Assembly: GCA_024231695.1 (NCBI GenBank)
Contig: JAAEQF010000129.1
Location: 1-35,262 of the forward strand
From: FCB group bacterium
GTDB lineage: Bacteria > Zixibacteria > MSB-5A5 > GN15 > JAAZOE01
DNA: 35,262 nt
Direction: 5' to 3'
Shown piece by piece: positions 22,931 to 31,651 of this stretch. The notes beneath the pieces were generated by a model that was given only the letters and a program-made list of their open reading frames with translations, ran no database searches and was not told where the DNA came from. A program made the position numbers and the translations under genes. The number at the start of each line of letters is the position of its first letter. Position 1 is the first letter of the stretch.

Positions 22931-24358
22931 TTATTTGATTTCGTTGAGACCGTACTCTTTGATTTTATATAGCAGGGAACGATAACTGATTTCAAGAATT
23001 TCGGCGGCTTTGCGTCGATTCCAGTTGGTGCGGTTGAGGACTTTGGAGATTAGCGCCTTTTCCTCGCGGCTGACCGTTTCGGAAACTAACTTTTTTAACG
23101 AGAAGGAAGGCGGCTCATTGGTTATCGCCTCTGGAGCCGATCCGGTCACCCCGGTTACGGCGGCAGGGTCTGTCGGAACCGGCGCGGATGAGGACTGGCC
23201 GACCAATAGGTCAATGGCAACGGATTCATCGCCACGAACCACGACTTGCTTGATCAGGTTTTCAAGCTGGCGGACATTCCCGGGCCAGACAACCGACATC
23301 AGTTTTTCAAGGACATTTTCACTCAATGGTGCCATTTTTCGCTCGTACAATTTATTGTATTTTTCGACAAAGTGATTGACGAGCAAGGGAACATCTTCAA
23401 CCCGGTCTCTCAGCGGCGGGAGAAAAACCGTGATTTCATTGAGCCGATAGAAAAGATCGTCCCGGAAGAGCTTTTGGCTAATGGCGTCTTCAAGGTTCCG
23501 ATTGGTGGCGCAAATAATGCGCACATCGACATGAATATTGGTAATTCCGCCGACGCGGACAAATTCCTGCTGTTCCAAAACCTGTAGAAGTTTGGATTGC
23601 AGTTCCAGCGGCATATCGCCAATTTCATCGAGGAAAATGGTTCCTTTATTAGCTACCTCAAAACGACCCGGTTTGGTTTTGTGGGCACCGGTGAAGGCAC
23701 CTTTTTCGTAGCCGAACAATTCTGCTTCGAGTAAATCCCGGGGAATGGCCGCGCAGTTGACCTTGGTAAACGATTCATCGCCTCGATCGGATACGTTATG
23801 GATCATGCGGGCAATGATTTCCTTGCCGGTGCCCGATTCGCCACGAATCAATACGGTCAGCTCCGAATTGGCTACCTGTTCAATCAGATTCTTAACCTGA
23901 ACGATCTTGGGTGAATCACCGACAAAGGAGTCATATTGCGATTTGGCCCGAAGTTCGCTTTTGAGAATAGTAACTTCGCGTTTGAGATTGCTTTTTTCGA
24001 GAACGCTGTTTATATGAATTTCCACTTCCTTGAGATCAAACGGCTTTTTAATGAATTCAGCTGCGCCGTTTTTCATCGATTCGACGACATAGCGAGTTTC
24101 ATCATGCCCGGAAAGCATAATCACTTCGGGACGCACATCTACTTTTCCGAGCCGTTTGAGGACTTCTATACCCGACATTTCGGGCATTTTGATGTCAAGG
24201 AGAATCAGGCTGGGTTTCTCGATACCAACCATTTGCAGACCTTCACTCCCGCTGGTGGCGGCAATAAAATCAAAACTGTTCGATAATCCTTCGGATAGCA
24301 ACCACTTAATCTTGGGATCGTCGTCAATTACCAGTATTTTAGGTCGATTCTGTTTCAT
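22931..24358 (-). CDS. NtrC-family sigma-54-dependent response regulator
   Basis: A 475-residue transcription activator: REC domain (about 6-120) with phosphoacceptor D55, acidic pocket DDD at 12-14 and K105 region; AAA+ domain (about 145-380) with Walker A GESGTGKE (173-180), the sigma-54 contact loop GAFTGA (220-225) and Walker [12 protein letters not shown] (239-249); and a C-terminal Fis-type HTH (about 440-470, [20 protein letters not shown]). Phosphorylated, it should hexamerise and remodel sigma-54 polymerase at -24/-12 promoters. It lies 97 bases downstream of two kinase genes that are its likely phosphodonors. The only -24/-12 promoter found in the window is before the pilin cluster, making that a candidate target. 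Confidence 0.95.
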   Translation of the reverse strand: MKQNRPKILVIDDDPKIKWLLSEGLSNSFDFIAATSGSEGLQMVGIEKPSLILLDIKMPEMSGIEVLKRLGKVDVRPEVIMLSGHDETRYVVESMKNGAAEFIKKPFDLKEVEIHINSVLEKSNLKREVTILKSELRAKSQYDSFVGDSPKIVQVKNLIEQVANSELTVLIRGESGTGKEIIARMIHNVSDRGDESFTKVNCAAIPRDLLEAELFGYEKGAFTGAHKTKPGRFEVANKGTIFLDEIGDMPLELQSKLLQVLEQQEFVRVGGITNIHVDVRIICATNRNLEDAISQKLFRDDLFYRLNEITVFLPPLRDRVEDVPLLVNHFVEKYNKLYERKMAPLSENVLEKLMSVVWPGNVRQLENLIKQVVVRGDESVAIDLLVGQSSSAPVPTDPAAVTGVTGSAPEAITNEPPSFSLKKLVSETVSREEKALISKVLNRTNWNRRKAAEILEISYRSLLYKIKEYGLNEIK

Positions 24359-24455
24359 AAAGCATTCTTCTCTGTTAAATAATCGTCAAGATATTGAAAA
24401 AATCAAGGCAATCGGGATGAAAAATATCACTTTTTTGCAATTTTTTGCAAATTCA

Positions 24456-26576
24456 TCAGCAGGGCAGATGGATAATGAAGGTTGTTCCGTGGTTTTTCTT
24501 GCTTTTAAGTTCGATTCGCCCGTTATGAGCCGACACAATTCTCTCGACGACGGCTAGTCCCAGTCCGGTCCCGGTTTCCTTGCTGGTATAGTAACGGTCG
24601 AAGATAATCGCCTGTCCTTTTTCATCGAGGCCGCATCCGGTATCGCTTATCTCCATACGAATCATCTTCTGGTTATCCAGATCTTTGCTTGAAGCTTTCA
24701 GGTTGATCGTTCCGCCTTCGCTGCCGATAGCCTCGATCGCGTTAATTACCAGATTGAGCAGCATTTCCATGATCTGATTTTTATTGATAAAGATTTCCGG
24801 CAGATTCTCCTCGAATTCAGTGAGGCAAACGATATTGTTTTTATCCATATCCGGTTTGACCAGATGTGTGGCGCGTTCCATGATGCCGGGGATATCCACT
24901 CGCTCAGTTTGGTATTTTTTGGGATTGGAGAAGTCAACCAATTCCCGAACCAATTCATTGAGGCGATGGACTTCCTCTTCGGCGGTAATAAAGAGTTCAG
25001 AATCATCGACTAATTCCGGCCAGCGGGACCTGATAATTTGCAATGAACCCCGGATACTGGTCAGGGGTTTACGCATGTCATGGGAGATTTCGGAGATCAT
25101 ATTGCCCATCGTCAGCAGGCGAGTGGCGTTGAGGATGGCTTTTTCCCGTTCATACATCGAAACCGTCTGGCTGGCAATAAGGCCGGCAATTTTTTCATCC
25201 TCGGGAGAATAACAGTTTTCGGTCGCCGCCGTAAGACAGAAGACATAGGCTAGTCGCGATCCGCTGAAAATTAGGTGAGTGGAAAATGTTTCGTTCGGAA
25301 TCCCTGAGTCCTCGGGTAAATTATCCAGAATTATTTTTTGGGCCTGAGCCGGCTCGGTTAGGTCGTCTTCCGGGCACTCGATCGACAATTCCAGATCAAT
25401 TTTGACATTACCTGCACTGCCGGCGAAAGTCAGTGTATTATCGTGACCATTCCAGCGAAACCAAAGGGCCAGGTCGGCCGGCATCAGGTTTCTGATTCCC
25501 CAGAAAATAATTTCCTGCAGATTTTCCACCGATCCGGCTCGGGACATGGCATCGGATATTTCCTGTAAAGTGGATAATTCCAGTACTCGTCTTTTAAGCT
25601 GATGAAAAGTTGAGGCGTGGTCGATAGCGATGGCAGCCTGGTTGGCGAATGTGGTCAGCAGTTTTAGATCGTGTTCGCTGAATTCCTCGTTCGATTCCTT
25701 GTGGGCAATATTGATAACTCCAATAACCCGGCTCTTTACTTTCAGAGGTACGGAAAGCAAGGAGGCATGACCGTAACGTTCTTCCCGGTTCTCACGCTGG
25801 AAGCGTTTATCGGTTTCAACGTCGCTGATAAACAACGGTTCTCCGGTTTCGGCCACGTGCCCGGCGATAGAGGAACCGATTGGCAGACTGGTAGTGCGAA
25901 TGACCTCTTCATCGAGGCCGTTGGCGGCAGCTATTTCCAGATGAGTTCTTTTTTCGTTGAGAAGCATGATCGAGCCGCTTTTGGCGTGCAGAACACCGGT
26001 GGCCAGGCCAATGATGGTCGAAAGCAATTGTTGCAGTTCGATAGTTGATCCGAGCGATCTTCCGGCCTCGTAGAGAGCATTGATTTCTTCCAGGCGATCC
26101 TGGAGTTCGATATTCTTCATCTGAAGTTCAGAGAGAAGAAATGATTTTGCTTTCCCCAGCCGTCTTTTTTCAAGACCACGGCGAATAACCAACTCCAATT
26201 GCGGAAATTCGACCGGTTTGAGCAGATAATCGTAAGCGCCCTGATTGATCGCCTCCAGCGCCGATTCCAGCGAGGCAAAGCCGGTCATCAGGATCACCAG
26301 GGCCTGCGGATCTACAGCCCGGGCCAAGCGCAGAAGGTCGATACCGGTCAGACCCGGCATTTTTATATCGGAGAGGATCAGATCGAAATGGCCGATTTTT
26401 ATCTCCTCAGCCGCCTTCCTGGAATCCTGAAACGCTTTCACCTCGAACCCGGAATCAGTCAGCAGACTCGTCAATGAGTCGCACAACCGCTTTTCATCGT
26501 CGATAATCAGAACCCGTTCTTTGATTTCCGTTTTCAGATTAAGGCTTTCCTGCAGAGGGCTGTTCTGCTTCAGCAT
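24456..26576 (-). CDS. Soluble hybrid sensor: REC-GAF-GAF-histidine kinase
   Basis: A 706-residue protein without membrane segments. The order is an N-terminal receiver domain (about 20-135, phospho-Asp D70, K120), a GAF domain (about 180-320), a second, more diverged GAF-like domain (about 345-475), a HisKA domain with phosphoacceptor H499 in ISHDMRKPLTSIRG, and an HATPase domain with N box NLVINAIEAI and G boxes DTGCGLD and GTGLGLAVV. A kinase led by a receiver suggests that its activity is set by an upstream kinase. The neighbouring HK gene overlaps by 7 bases, and GAGGA lies six bases before the ATG, so the two should be co-made. It probably phosphorylates the NtrC-type regulator encoded next. 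GAF ligands are unknown. Confidence 0.93.
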   Translation of the reverse strand: MLKQNSPLQESLNLKTEIKERVLIIDDEKRLCDSLTSLLTDSGFEVKAFQDSRKAAEEIKIGHFDLILSDIKMPGLTGIDLLRLARAVDPQALVILMTGFASLESALEAINQGAYDYLLKPVEFPQLELVIRRGLEKRRLGKAKSFLLSELQMKNIELQDRLEEINALYEAGRSLGSTIELQQLLSTIIGLATGVLHAKSGSIMLLNEKRTHLEIAAANGLDEEVIRTTSLPIGSSIAGHVAETGEPLFISDVETDKRFQRENREERYGHASLLSVPLKVKSRVIGVINIAHKESNEEFSEHDLKLLTTFANQAAIAIDHASTFHQLKRRVLELSTLQEISDAMSRAGSVENLQEIIFWGIRNLMPADLALWFRWNGHDNTLTFAGSAGNVKIDLELSIECPEDDLTEPAQAQKIILDNLPEDSGIPNETFSTHLIFSGSRLAYVFCLTAATENCYSPEDEKIAGLIASQTVSMYEREKAILNATRLLTMGNMISEISHDMRKPLTSIRGSLQIIRSRWPELVDDSELFITAEEEVHRLNELVRELVDFSNPKKYQTERVDIPGIMERATHLVKPDMDKNNIVCLTEFEENLPEIFINKNQIMEMLLNLVINAIEAIGSEGGTINLKASSKDLDNQKMIRMEISDTGCGLDEKGQAIIFDRYYTSKETGTGLGLAVVERIVSAHNGRIELKSKKNHGTTFIIHLPC

Positions 26577-27922
26577 GACTTTTCCTCGCCCACCGGTAAT
26601 GCCGGCAATGTTATTATAAAACGACCTCCGCCGTTTTCTGCGTTACCCGCCTCAATGCGGCCACCATGTTCGCTTATGATTCCGTAACAGACGGATAATC
26701 CCAGTCCGGTGCCGAAAGAACCTTCCTTAGTCGTATAAAATGGTTCGAATATCCGGGGCAAGTCCTCGTCGTCAATACCGGCGCCGGTATCGGTGAAAGC
26801 AATCCGCAGTTCGGAATCGTCGCCTTTCATTTCCACGGCCAGTAATCCTCCGTCGGGCATAAAATCGCGGGCGTTGATAATCAGATTGAGAAAGACTTGT
26901 TTGAGCTGTTCGGGCGCACCAATCACTCTCGGCAAAGACTCCTCAATTTTCCTATCCACCCGGATTTGGCGGTCTTCAAGTTGCCATTCGACCAGAGCCA
27001 GCACGTCATCGATGATTTCGGCCACGTCGATCGGCGTCTTTTCCATTTTTCGGGGACGGTGAAAATCAAGAAGCTGGCGGACAATCCGGGCGATACGGGA
27101 TATTTCCTCGCCGACCACACCAAGATGTTTGGTGGTCTCTTCCGGTTTGTCCAGACTGCGGCGGCAGAGGTGAAGATAATTGGAAATGATTCCAAGGGGA
27201 TTATTCACTTCATGAGCGATTTTGGCCGACAATTCGCCGATGGCAGCCAGACGTTCGGTACGTACCAGTTGATCCTGAGCTTTTTTCAACTCTTCCAGGG
27301 TGTTTTTCTCAGATTCATAGAGCCGGGCGTTTTCGAGGGCAACTACAAACTGATTGGCTAAAATAGAGAGAAATTCAGAGTCATCGTTGGCAAATCCCTG
27401 TCCCGATACTTTTTTGCCGAGAACGAGAACGCCTTTGAGCCGGGATTTAATAATCAATGGAATCACCAGACCGTTTTCAAAATCTCCCAGTTCCACCAAT
27501 TGATCTTGATCGTCGAAACGACTGACCAGATCGGCCAGAGCATGAGGGGCGGCCGAGGTTTGCAGATAATGAAGGGTTCTTTCCTGTAAATGTACGATTG
27601 CCGGGATTTCCCGGCCATGAAACCGACCTTTCGATCCGGCCAGAGTCAGGGAGTTGTCGGACGGCTCCAGCACCAGATACAAGGCGGCCACCGAAGCTCC
27701 TACCTGTCCCAGTGAGGTCAATAAAAACGAGTCCACCAGCGTTTTGTAATTAAGAACTGAATTAAAATTACGGCTGATTTCAAAGATGGTGTATAGGTCA
27801 AAAACTTTCCGTTTCAGCTGGCGATTGGATTGGGTCAGTTCGCTAATTTTGACATCGATGGCCGATTCGAGAAGTTTGACCGCCCGCTTTGACCGTTCTT
27901 TTGCGTTTTGTTCCCTTTTCAA
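26570..27922 (-). CDS. Soluble NtrB-like sensor histidine kinase with GAF domain
   Basis: A 450-residue cytoplasmic kinase: an N-terminal coiled coil (about 8-45), a GAF domain (about 55-200), a second short coiled coil (about 203-225), HisKA with H237 in AKIAHEVNNPLG, and HATPase with NLIINARDFM, DTGAGID and GTGLGLSV. The H-box is of the NtrB/PilS/AtoS type that partners NtrC-family regulators. The only plausible start is the TTG at 27920-27922, overlapping the folC stop as TTGA; no ATG occurs in the first 50 residues. GGAAGGG lies close before it. Likely phosphate targets are the REC domain of the following kinase and/or the NtrC-type regulator. Confidence 0.92.
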   Translation of the reverse strand: MKREQNAKERSKRAVKLLESAIDVKISELTQSNRQLKRKVFDLYTIFEISRNFNSVLNYKTLVDSFLLTSLGQVGASVAALYLVLEPSDNSLTLAGSKGRFHGREIPAIVHLQERTLHYLQTSAAPHALADLVSRFDDQDQLVELGDFENGLVIPLIIKSRLKGVLVLGKKVSGQGFANDDSEFLSILANQFVVALENARLYESEKNTLEELKKAQDQLVRTERLAAIGELSAKIAHEVNNPLGIISNYLHLCRRSLDKPEETTKHLGVVGEEISRIARIVRQLLDFHRPRKMEKTPIDVAEIIDDVLALVEWQLEDRQIRVDRKIEESLPRVIGAPEQLKQVFLNLIINARDFMPDGGLLAVEMKGDDSELRIAFTDTGAGIDDEDLPRIFEPFYTTKEGSFGTGLGLSVCYGIISEHGGRIEAGNAENGGGRFIITLPALPVGEEKSC

Positions 27923-29208
27923 AACCCTTCCCGTTTTAAAAATGGCGCCAGTTCACCCATGATAAAATGTGAGCCGAGTATAACTAATATATCGGACGTT
28001 GCGCTGTTTTCCAAAAGGTCTTTAAAGGCGAAGTCCGCCGAAGGATACATACGTACGGAAGTGCGGTTGAATTTGATACGGGAAATAAGATAATAGGGGT
28101 CGTCGCTGCGTACCGTCCTCAGAGGGACAACGGAGATCGAACGGGCCAACGGAGCTATTGTTTCGAGACAACTGGGGCCATGTTTTTTTTCGACCATACC
28201 CACAATAAAATCGAAATGGCGATCCGGGTAACGGCGGGCCAGAGTTTCGGCGACGACCGCAAACCCTTCCCGGTTATGAGCGACGTCGATGATTACGGTC
28301 GGTTTTTCGCGAACGGTCATTAGTCGTCCGGGCCAGTAATTGCGGGCCAGGCCGCGCTTAATCGCCGCTTTGGAAATACGGAACCCCTGAGCCTTGAGTA
28401 CCTCGGCGGTACGCACGGCCAAAAAGGCGTTATCCACCTGATGTTTTCCGGCCAAAGCGACCGGGGCGTGAAGGCCAGCGAATGGCCCGCTTTTTATACG
28501 CAGAGTATCCAGACGCCCGGAGGTATCGCAGATGTAGGCCGATTTGTTGAGGAAATACGACGACGACTTTTTTTCCAGACAGATTTCGCGCAGTCTTCGG
28601 GCCGCATCGTTGCCATTGTCGGTAATACCGGTGACCAGAGGCACACCCGGTTTGATAATTCCACCTTTTTCACCGGCGATTTTATAGCTGGTCTTGCCCA
28701 GCAGATTGGTATGTTCCAACGAAATATTGGTAATAACGCTCACCCGGGGCTGGATGATATTGGTGGCATCCAGCCGTCCGCCCAAGCCGGTCTCCAGCAC
28801 TGCCCAATCGACCTTTTCGCGCTGAAAATACCAGAAGGCGAGGGCTGTGGTGACTTCAAAGAAGGTCACTTCCGATTGGACAATCAGTTTTTTATGAGTT
28901 TCGACAAATTCAGCGATTGCCTCGGGAGTAATTTTTATACCATTGACCCTAATCCGTTCGCGATAATCGGCCAAATGTGGTGAAGTAAGAAGTCCTACCC
29001 GGTTTCCGGCGGCGTGCAGGATTGAGGCGATAAAACTGGAGGTGGAACCTTTGCCGTTGGTGCCGGCCACATGGATCGAATGATAGCTGTTCTGGGGGTT
29101 GCCAAGCCATTCGGAGAGACGGTAAATATTGTGCAGACCCAGTTTGATGCCGAAATGCTGGCGATCATAGATAAAACGGCGGGCCTTCTGATAGCGATCG
29201 GTAGCCAT
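27919..29208 (-). CDS. folC: Folylpolyglutamate synthase / dihydrofolate synthase
   Basis: FolC adds glutamate to dihydropteroate and/or to reduced folates, using ATP. The 429-residue length is normal. The Mur-ligase-type P-loop GTNGKGST lies at 49-56, followed by LLTSPHLADYRERIRVNG, the classic FolC block (about 74-91). The central domain includes ETGLGGRLDATN, with metal and substrate contacts, and the C-terminal domain has IIDVAHNREG. All main motifs are present. It follows accD after 16 bases, an order also known in E. coli (accD-folC), and its stop overlaps the start of the NtrB-like kinase gene. Whether it is bifunctional cannot be told from the sequence. Confidence 0.95.
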   Translation of the reverse strand: MATDRYQKARRFIYDRQHFGIKLGLHNIYRLSEWLGNPQNSYHSIHVAGTNGKGSTSSFIASILHAAGNRVGLLTSPHLADYRERIRVNGIKITPEAIAEFVETHKKLIVQSEVTFFEVTTALAFWYFQREKVDWAVLETGLGGRLDATNIIQPRVSVITNISLEHTNLLGKTSYKIAGEKGGIIKPGVPLVTGITDNGNDAARRLREICLEKKSSSYFLNKSAYICDTSGRLDTLRIKSGPFAGLHAPVALAGKHQVDNAFLAVRTAEVLKAQGFRISKAAIKRGLARNYWPGRLMTVREKPTVIIDVAHNREGFAVVAETLARRYPDRHFDFIVGMVEKKHGPSCLETIAPLARSISVVPLRTVRSDDPYYLISRIKFNRTSVRMYPSADFAFKDLLENSATSDILVILGSHFIMGELAPFLKREGF

Positions 29209-29224
29209 GACATCTGCTCAAGCG

Positions 29225-30079
29225 TTATTTTTCTTGCTGGAGATCGAAAGTGTAGTGAAGGCAGAGACTGAGGTTTTTCTGCAGATCTTTCCGCTCTGAA
29301 ATGATATCCAGAAAGCCGTGCTCCAAGAAAAATTCTGATGATTGAAATCCCTCAGGTAGTTCCTGCCCAATGGTCTGTTGAATGACGCGCGGACCGGCGA
29401 AGCCGAGAAGCGCTTTTGGTTCGGCGATGATAATGTCGCCCAGAGAAGCATAGGAAGCCATCACGCCAGCCGTAGTCGGATTGATCAAAATAGAGATATA
29501 GGGAAGATTCTTTTTGGCCAGCACAGCCAAAAGGGCAGATGTTTTGGCCATCTGCATCAGGGACAGAATACCCTCCTGCATCCTCGCTCCGCCTGAACAG
29601 GAAACGATCACCAGCGGGATATTATGTTCGATAGCCCGTTCGATGGACCGGGCCACTTTTTCACCGACCACCGAACCCATGGAACCACCCATAAAAGTGA
29701 AATCCATTACGGCAAATGAGACCGGTATCGAGTCGACTTTGCCTAATCCGCAGATTAATCCGTCCTTGGCGCCGGTTTTCAGCTGTGACGCCTTGATTCG
29801 GTCGGGGTACTTTTTGGAATCGCGGAAACCAAGCGGATCTTTTGAGGACAACTGGGAGTCGAACTCTTCCAATTGGCCGTTATCCAGCAGAAGGTCGATC
29901 AGTTTTTTAGAGTTGATTCGAAAATGGTAGTTGCATGACGGACAGACCCAATCGGAATCCTGCAGAACACGCGAATAGATCACCTCGCCGCAGCCCTTGC
30001 ATTTGGTCCAGAGACCGTCGGGGATTTCTTTTTTCTGCTGAGCAACCAGCGCAATTTTTGATTTTCTAAACCAGTCCAT
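29225..30079 (-). CDS. accD: Acetyl-CoA carboxylase carboxyltransferase subunit beta
   Basis: AccD, with AccA, moves the carboxyl group from carboxybiotin to acetyl-CoA to form malonyl-CoA, the first committed step of fatty-acid synthesis. The 284 residues start with the AccD zinc ribbon: C27-x2-C30 and C46-x2-C49. The carboxyltransferase crotonase-like core follows, with VVSCSGGARMQEG, NPTTAGVMASYASLGD and GFAGPRVIQQT, all diagnostic. accA is not in the window. It is five bases downstream of rimI and 16 before folC, inside the long minus-strand run. Confidence 0.97.
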   Translation of the reverse strand: MDWFRKSKIALVAQQKKEIPDGLWTKCKGCGEVIYSRVLQDSDWVCPSCNYHFRINSKKLIDLLLDNGQLEEFDSQLSSKDPLGFRDSKKYPDRIKASQLKTGAKDGLICGLGKVDSIPVSFAVMDFTFMGGSMGSVVGEKVARSIERAIEHNIPLVIVSCSGGARMQEGILSLMQMAKTSALLAVLAKKNLPYISILINPTTAGVMASYASLGDIIIAEPKALLGFAGPRVIQQTIGQELPEGFQSSEFFLEHGFLDIISERKDLQKNLSLCLHYTFDLQQEK

Positions 30080-30084
30080 GGCCC

Positions 30085-30561
30085 TTATTCGATCTTATCC
30101 GTTTCAAGGATGGAAATATCTTTCTCCATTGTCAGACAATCCTCGGATGGATTGCTGTAATAACCCTTCCTCAACTCCCCATGTATGAAGCCAAAAGATT
30201 CATACAAAGAAATGGCCGGTAGATTTGACGGACGTACCTCCAGAACAATCCTCGTCAGCCCCAATCCAGCCGCAAGCCTTAAGATATGATATAATAACTT
30301 TTTGGCAATATTTTTCCGCTGATATTTTTTATCCACAGCGATGTTAGTTATATGGCCTTCCGTTGGTTTGGCCCATAGCATAACATACCCGATAATCTCG
30401 TTATTCGCCTGAACCACAAAGGGATACCTTGTTCGAGCCAATACTTCGTCGAAAAATACCTCTTCCGGCCAGGGATTTCGAAAAAGCTGCCGCTCCAGAT
30501 CGATTACCCTTGGAATATCTTCCAAATCCATATCGCGAATAATAACTTCAGGGTTGACCAA
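30085..30561 (-). CDS. rimI: Ribosomal protein bS18 (S18)-alanine N-acetyltransferase RimI-like GNAT
   Basis: A GNAT-family acetyltransferase of about 158 residues. The acetyl-CoA loop is QRKNIAKKLL (about 93-102), after the beta-4 strand HITNIAVDKKY. The beta-5 region IVLEVRPSNLPAISLYESFG is the RimI hallmark (about 114-133). RimI acetylates the N-terminal Ala of ribosomal protein S18; the gene commonly sits beside tsaB and tsaE. The start is put at the TTG at 30559-30561, with GGAGAG four to five bases upstream, overlapping the end of tsaB. A longer frame to 30588 also begins with TTG but lacks a ribosome-binding site, and an internal ATG at 30531 would cut into the GNAT core. Confidence 0.88.
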   Translation of the reverse strand: MVNPEVIIRDMDLEDIPRVIDLERQLFRNPWPEEVFFDEVLARTRYPFVVQANNEIIGYVMLWAKPTEGHITNIAVDKKYQRKNIAKKLLYHILRLAAGLGLTRIVLEVRPSNLPAISLYESFGFIHGELRKGYYSNPSEDCLTMEKDISILETDKIE

Positions 30562-31207
30562 ATTTTCTCTCCGCCTGTGAAGGGGCAATATAAAGTGGTT
30601 CCAGGCCAGCTATATCATCGAATCGACCCAAAATAATTTGCTCGGCACCCAGAACGGCCAGTTCCCCTCCGGAAACCGACAGCTTATCGACCGGTATCAG
30701 GGCAGGGATATCGTTCCAAATGCCGCTCGGTTCGCGCCCGATCAACCCAGCCGGAACGGTTCCGATTTTAGCCAGCAGATCAGCTTCGCTGATTAAGGCA
30801 ATATTTTCGCGAATATTTTCAGCTGCTTTAATTCGACTCAGGTAATACTCACCCCGACGGACGACAGCCGAAAGAAAAAATTCGGAATAGTCATTTAGCA
30901 AACGCCGAGCCATCACCTCGAAGGTGGAAATCCCGACAAGGGGAATCTTCAGGGAGTAGGCCATGCCCTTGGCCACGGCCAGACCGATACGCAAACCGGT
31001 AAACGACCCGGGGCCGATAGCGACGGCAATCCCTTCTATTCTATCTTTGGTAACAGATGCTTCGTTTAAAATATCATTGATGACACCGATTATTCTGGAG
31101 GCATGTTCGCGTGAGGAGTCGAGCGTTTTTTCTGCGAGGATGGTTTGACCTTCGGCCAAGCCGACAGCCAGCCGATCGGTGGAGCTGTCGATGCCCATAA
31201 TTATCAT
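30548..31207 (-). CDS. tsaB: TsaB, t6A tRNA-modification complex dimerisation subunit
   Basis: TsaB is the catalytically inactive ASKHA partner that supports TsaD in making N6-threonylcarbamoyladenosine at tRNA position 37. The 219-residue protein starts with IMGIDSSTDRLAVGL and has the TsaB signatures EHAS (about 34-37) and AVAIGPGSFTGLRIGLAVAK (about 61-80). Length is normal. The ATG at 31205-31207 overlaps the tsaE stop as ATGA; a second ATG three codons later is possible. tsaD and tsaC are not in the window. Confidence 0.95.
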   Translation of the reverse strand: MIIMGIDSSTDRLAVGLAEGQTILAEKTLDSSREHASRIIGVINDILNEASVTKDRIEGIAVAIGPGSFTGLRIGLAVAKGMAYSLKIPLVGISTFEVMARRLLNDYSEFFLSAVVRRGEYYLSRIKAAENIRENIALISEADLLAKIGTVPAGLIGREPSGIWNDIPALIPVDKLSVSGGELAVLGAEQIILGRFDDIAGLEPLYIAPSQAERKFGQP

Positions 31208-31650
31208 GTGTTTACCCTTGAAAAGATCAATTGCCTCGAATTATCGTCGATTATCTCAAACCTGATATCATAGCGATCGGCGGGAATCCGGTCGGCGGCT
31301 TTGTCCGCCCATTCAATAAGAATGATCCCTTCGCGGTTAAGATAATCATCGGCACCAAGACCATAAAACTCGGCCGGGCTTTTCAGACGATAGAGATCGA
31401 AGTGATAAATCGGTGTCCGGCCGCCGTGATATTCATTGATCAACGTAAACGTGGGCGAAGTGACATCATCGGCATCGACACCGGCGGCTTTGGCCAGACC
31501 ACGGACAAAAGCGGTCTTGCCCCCGCCCAGCGGGCCGTATAGTGCAGCCAGCCCGTCCGGGTTTATCATCCCGAAAAAGTCTGCGGCCAACCGTTCGGTC
31601 TCTTCCAGTGAACGGGATAAATATGGTTTGTCCAGAGCAAGCGCTTCCAT
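31204..31650 (-). CDS. tsaE: TsaE, t6A tRNA-modification complex ATPase
   Basis: TsaE is the P-loop ATPase that regenerates the TsaBD complex for t6A37 formation. The 148-residue protein has Walker A GPLGGGKT at 39-46, TSPTFTLINEY (about 64-74), HFDLYRL (about 83-89) and a Walker B-like IILIEWADK (about 109-117). The usual EWPE/EWAE reads EWADK here, a mild variation. It starts one base after the porX stop codon and ends in an ATGA overlap with tsaB. TsaE therefore sits in one translational chain between a PorX-type regulator and the rest of the t6A genes. Confidence 0.95.
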   Translation of the reverse strand: MEALALDKPYLSRSLEETERLAADFFGMINPDGLAALYGPLGGGKTAFVRGLAKAAGVDADDVTSPTFTLINEYHGGRTPIYHFDLYRLKSPAEFYGLGADDYLNREGIILIEWADKAADRIPADRYDIRFEIIDDNSRQLIFSRVNT

Positions 31651-31651
31651 A

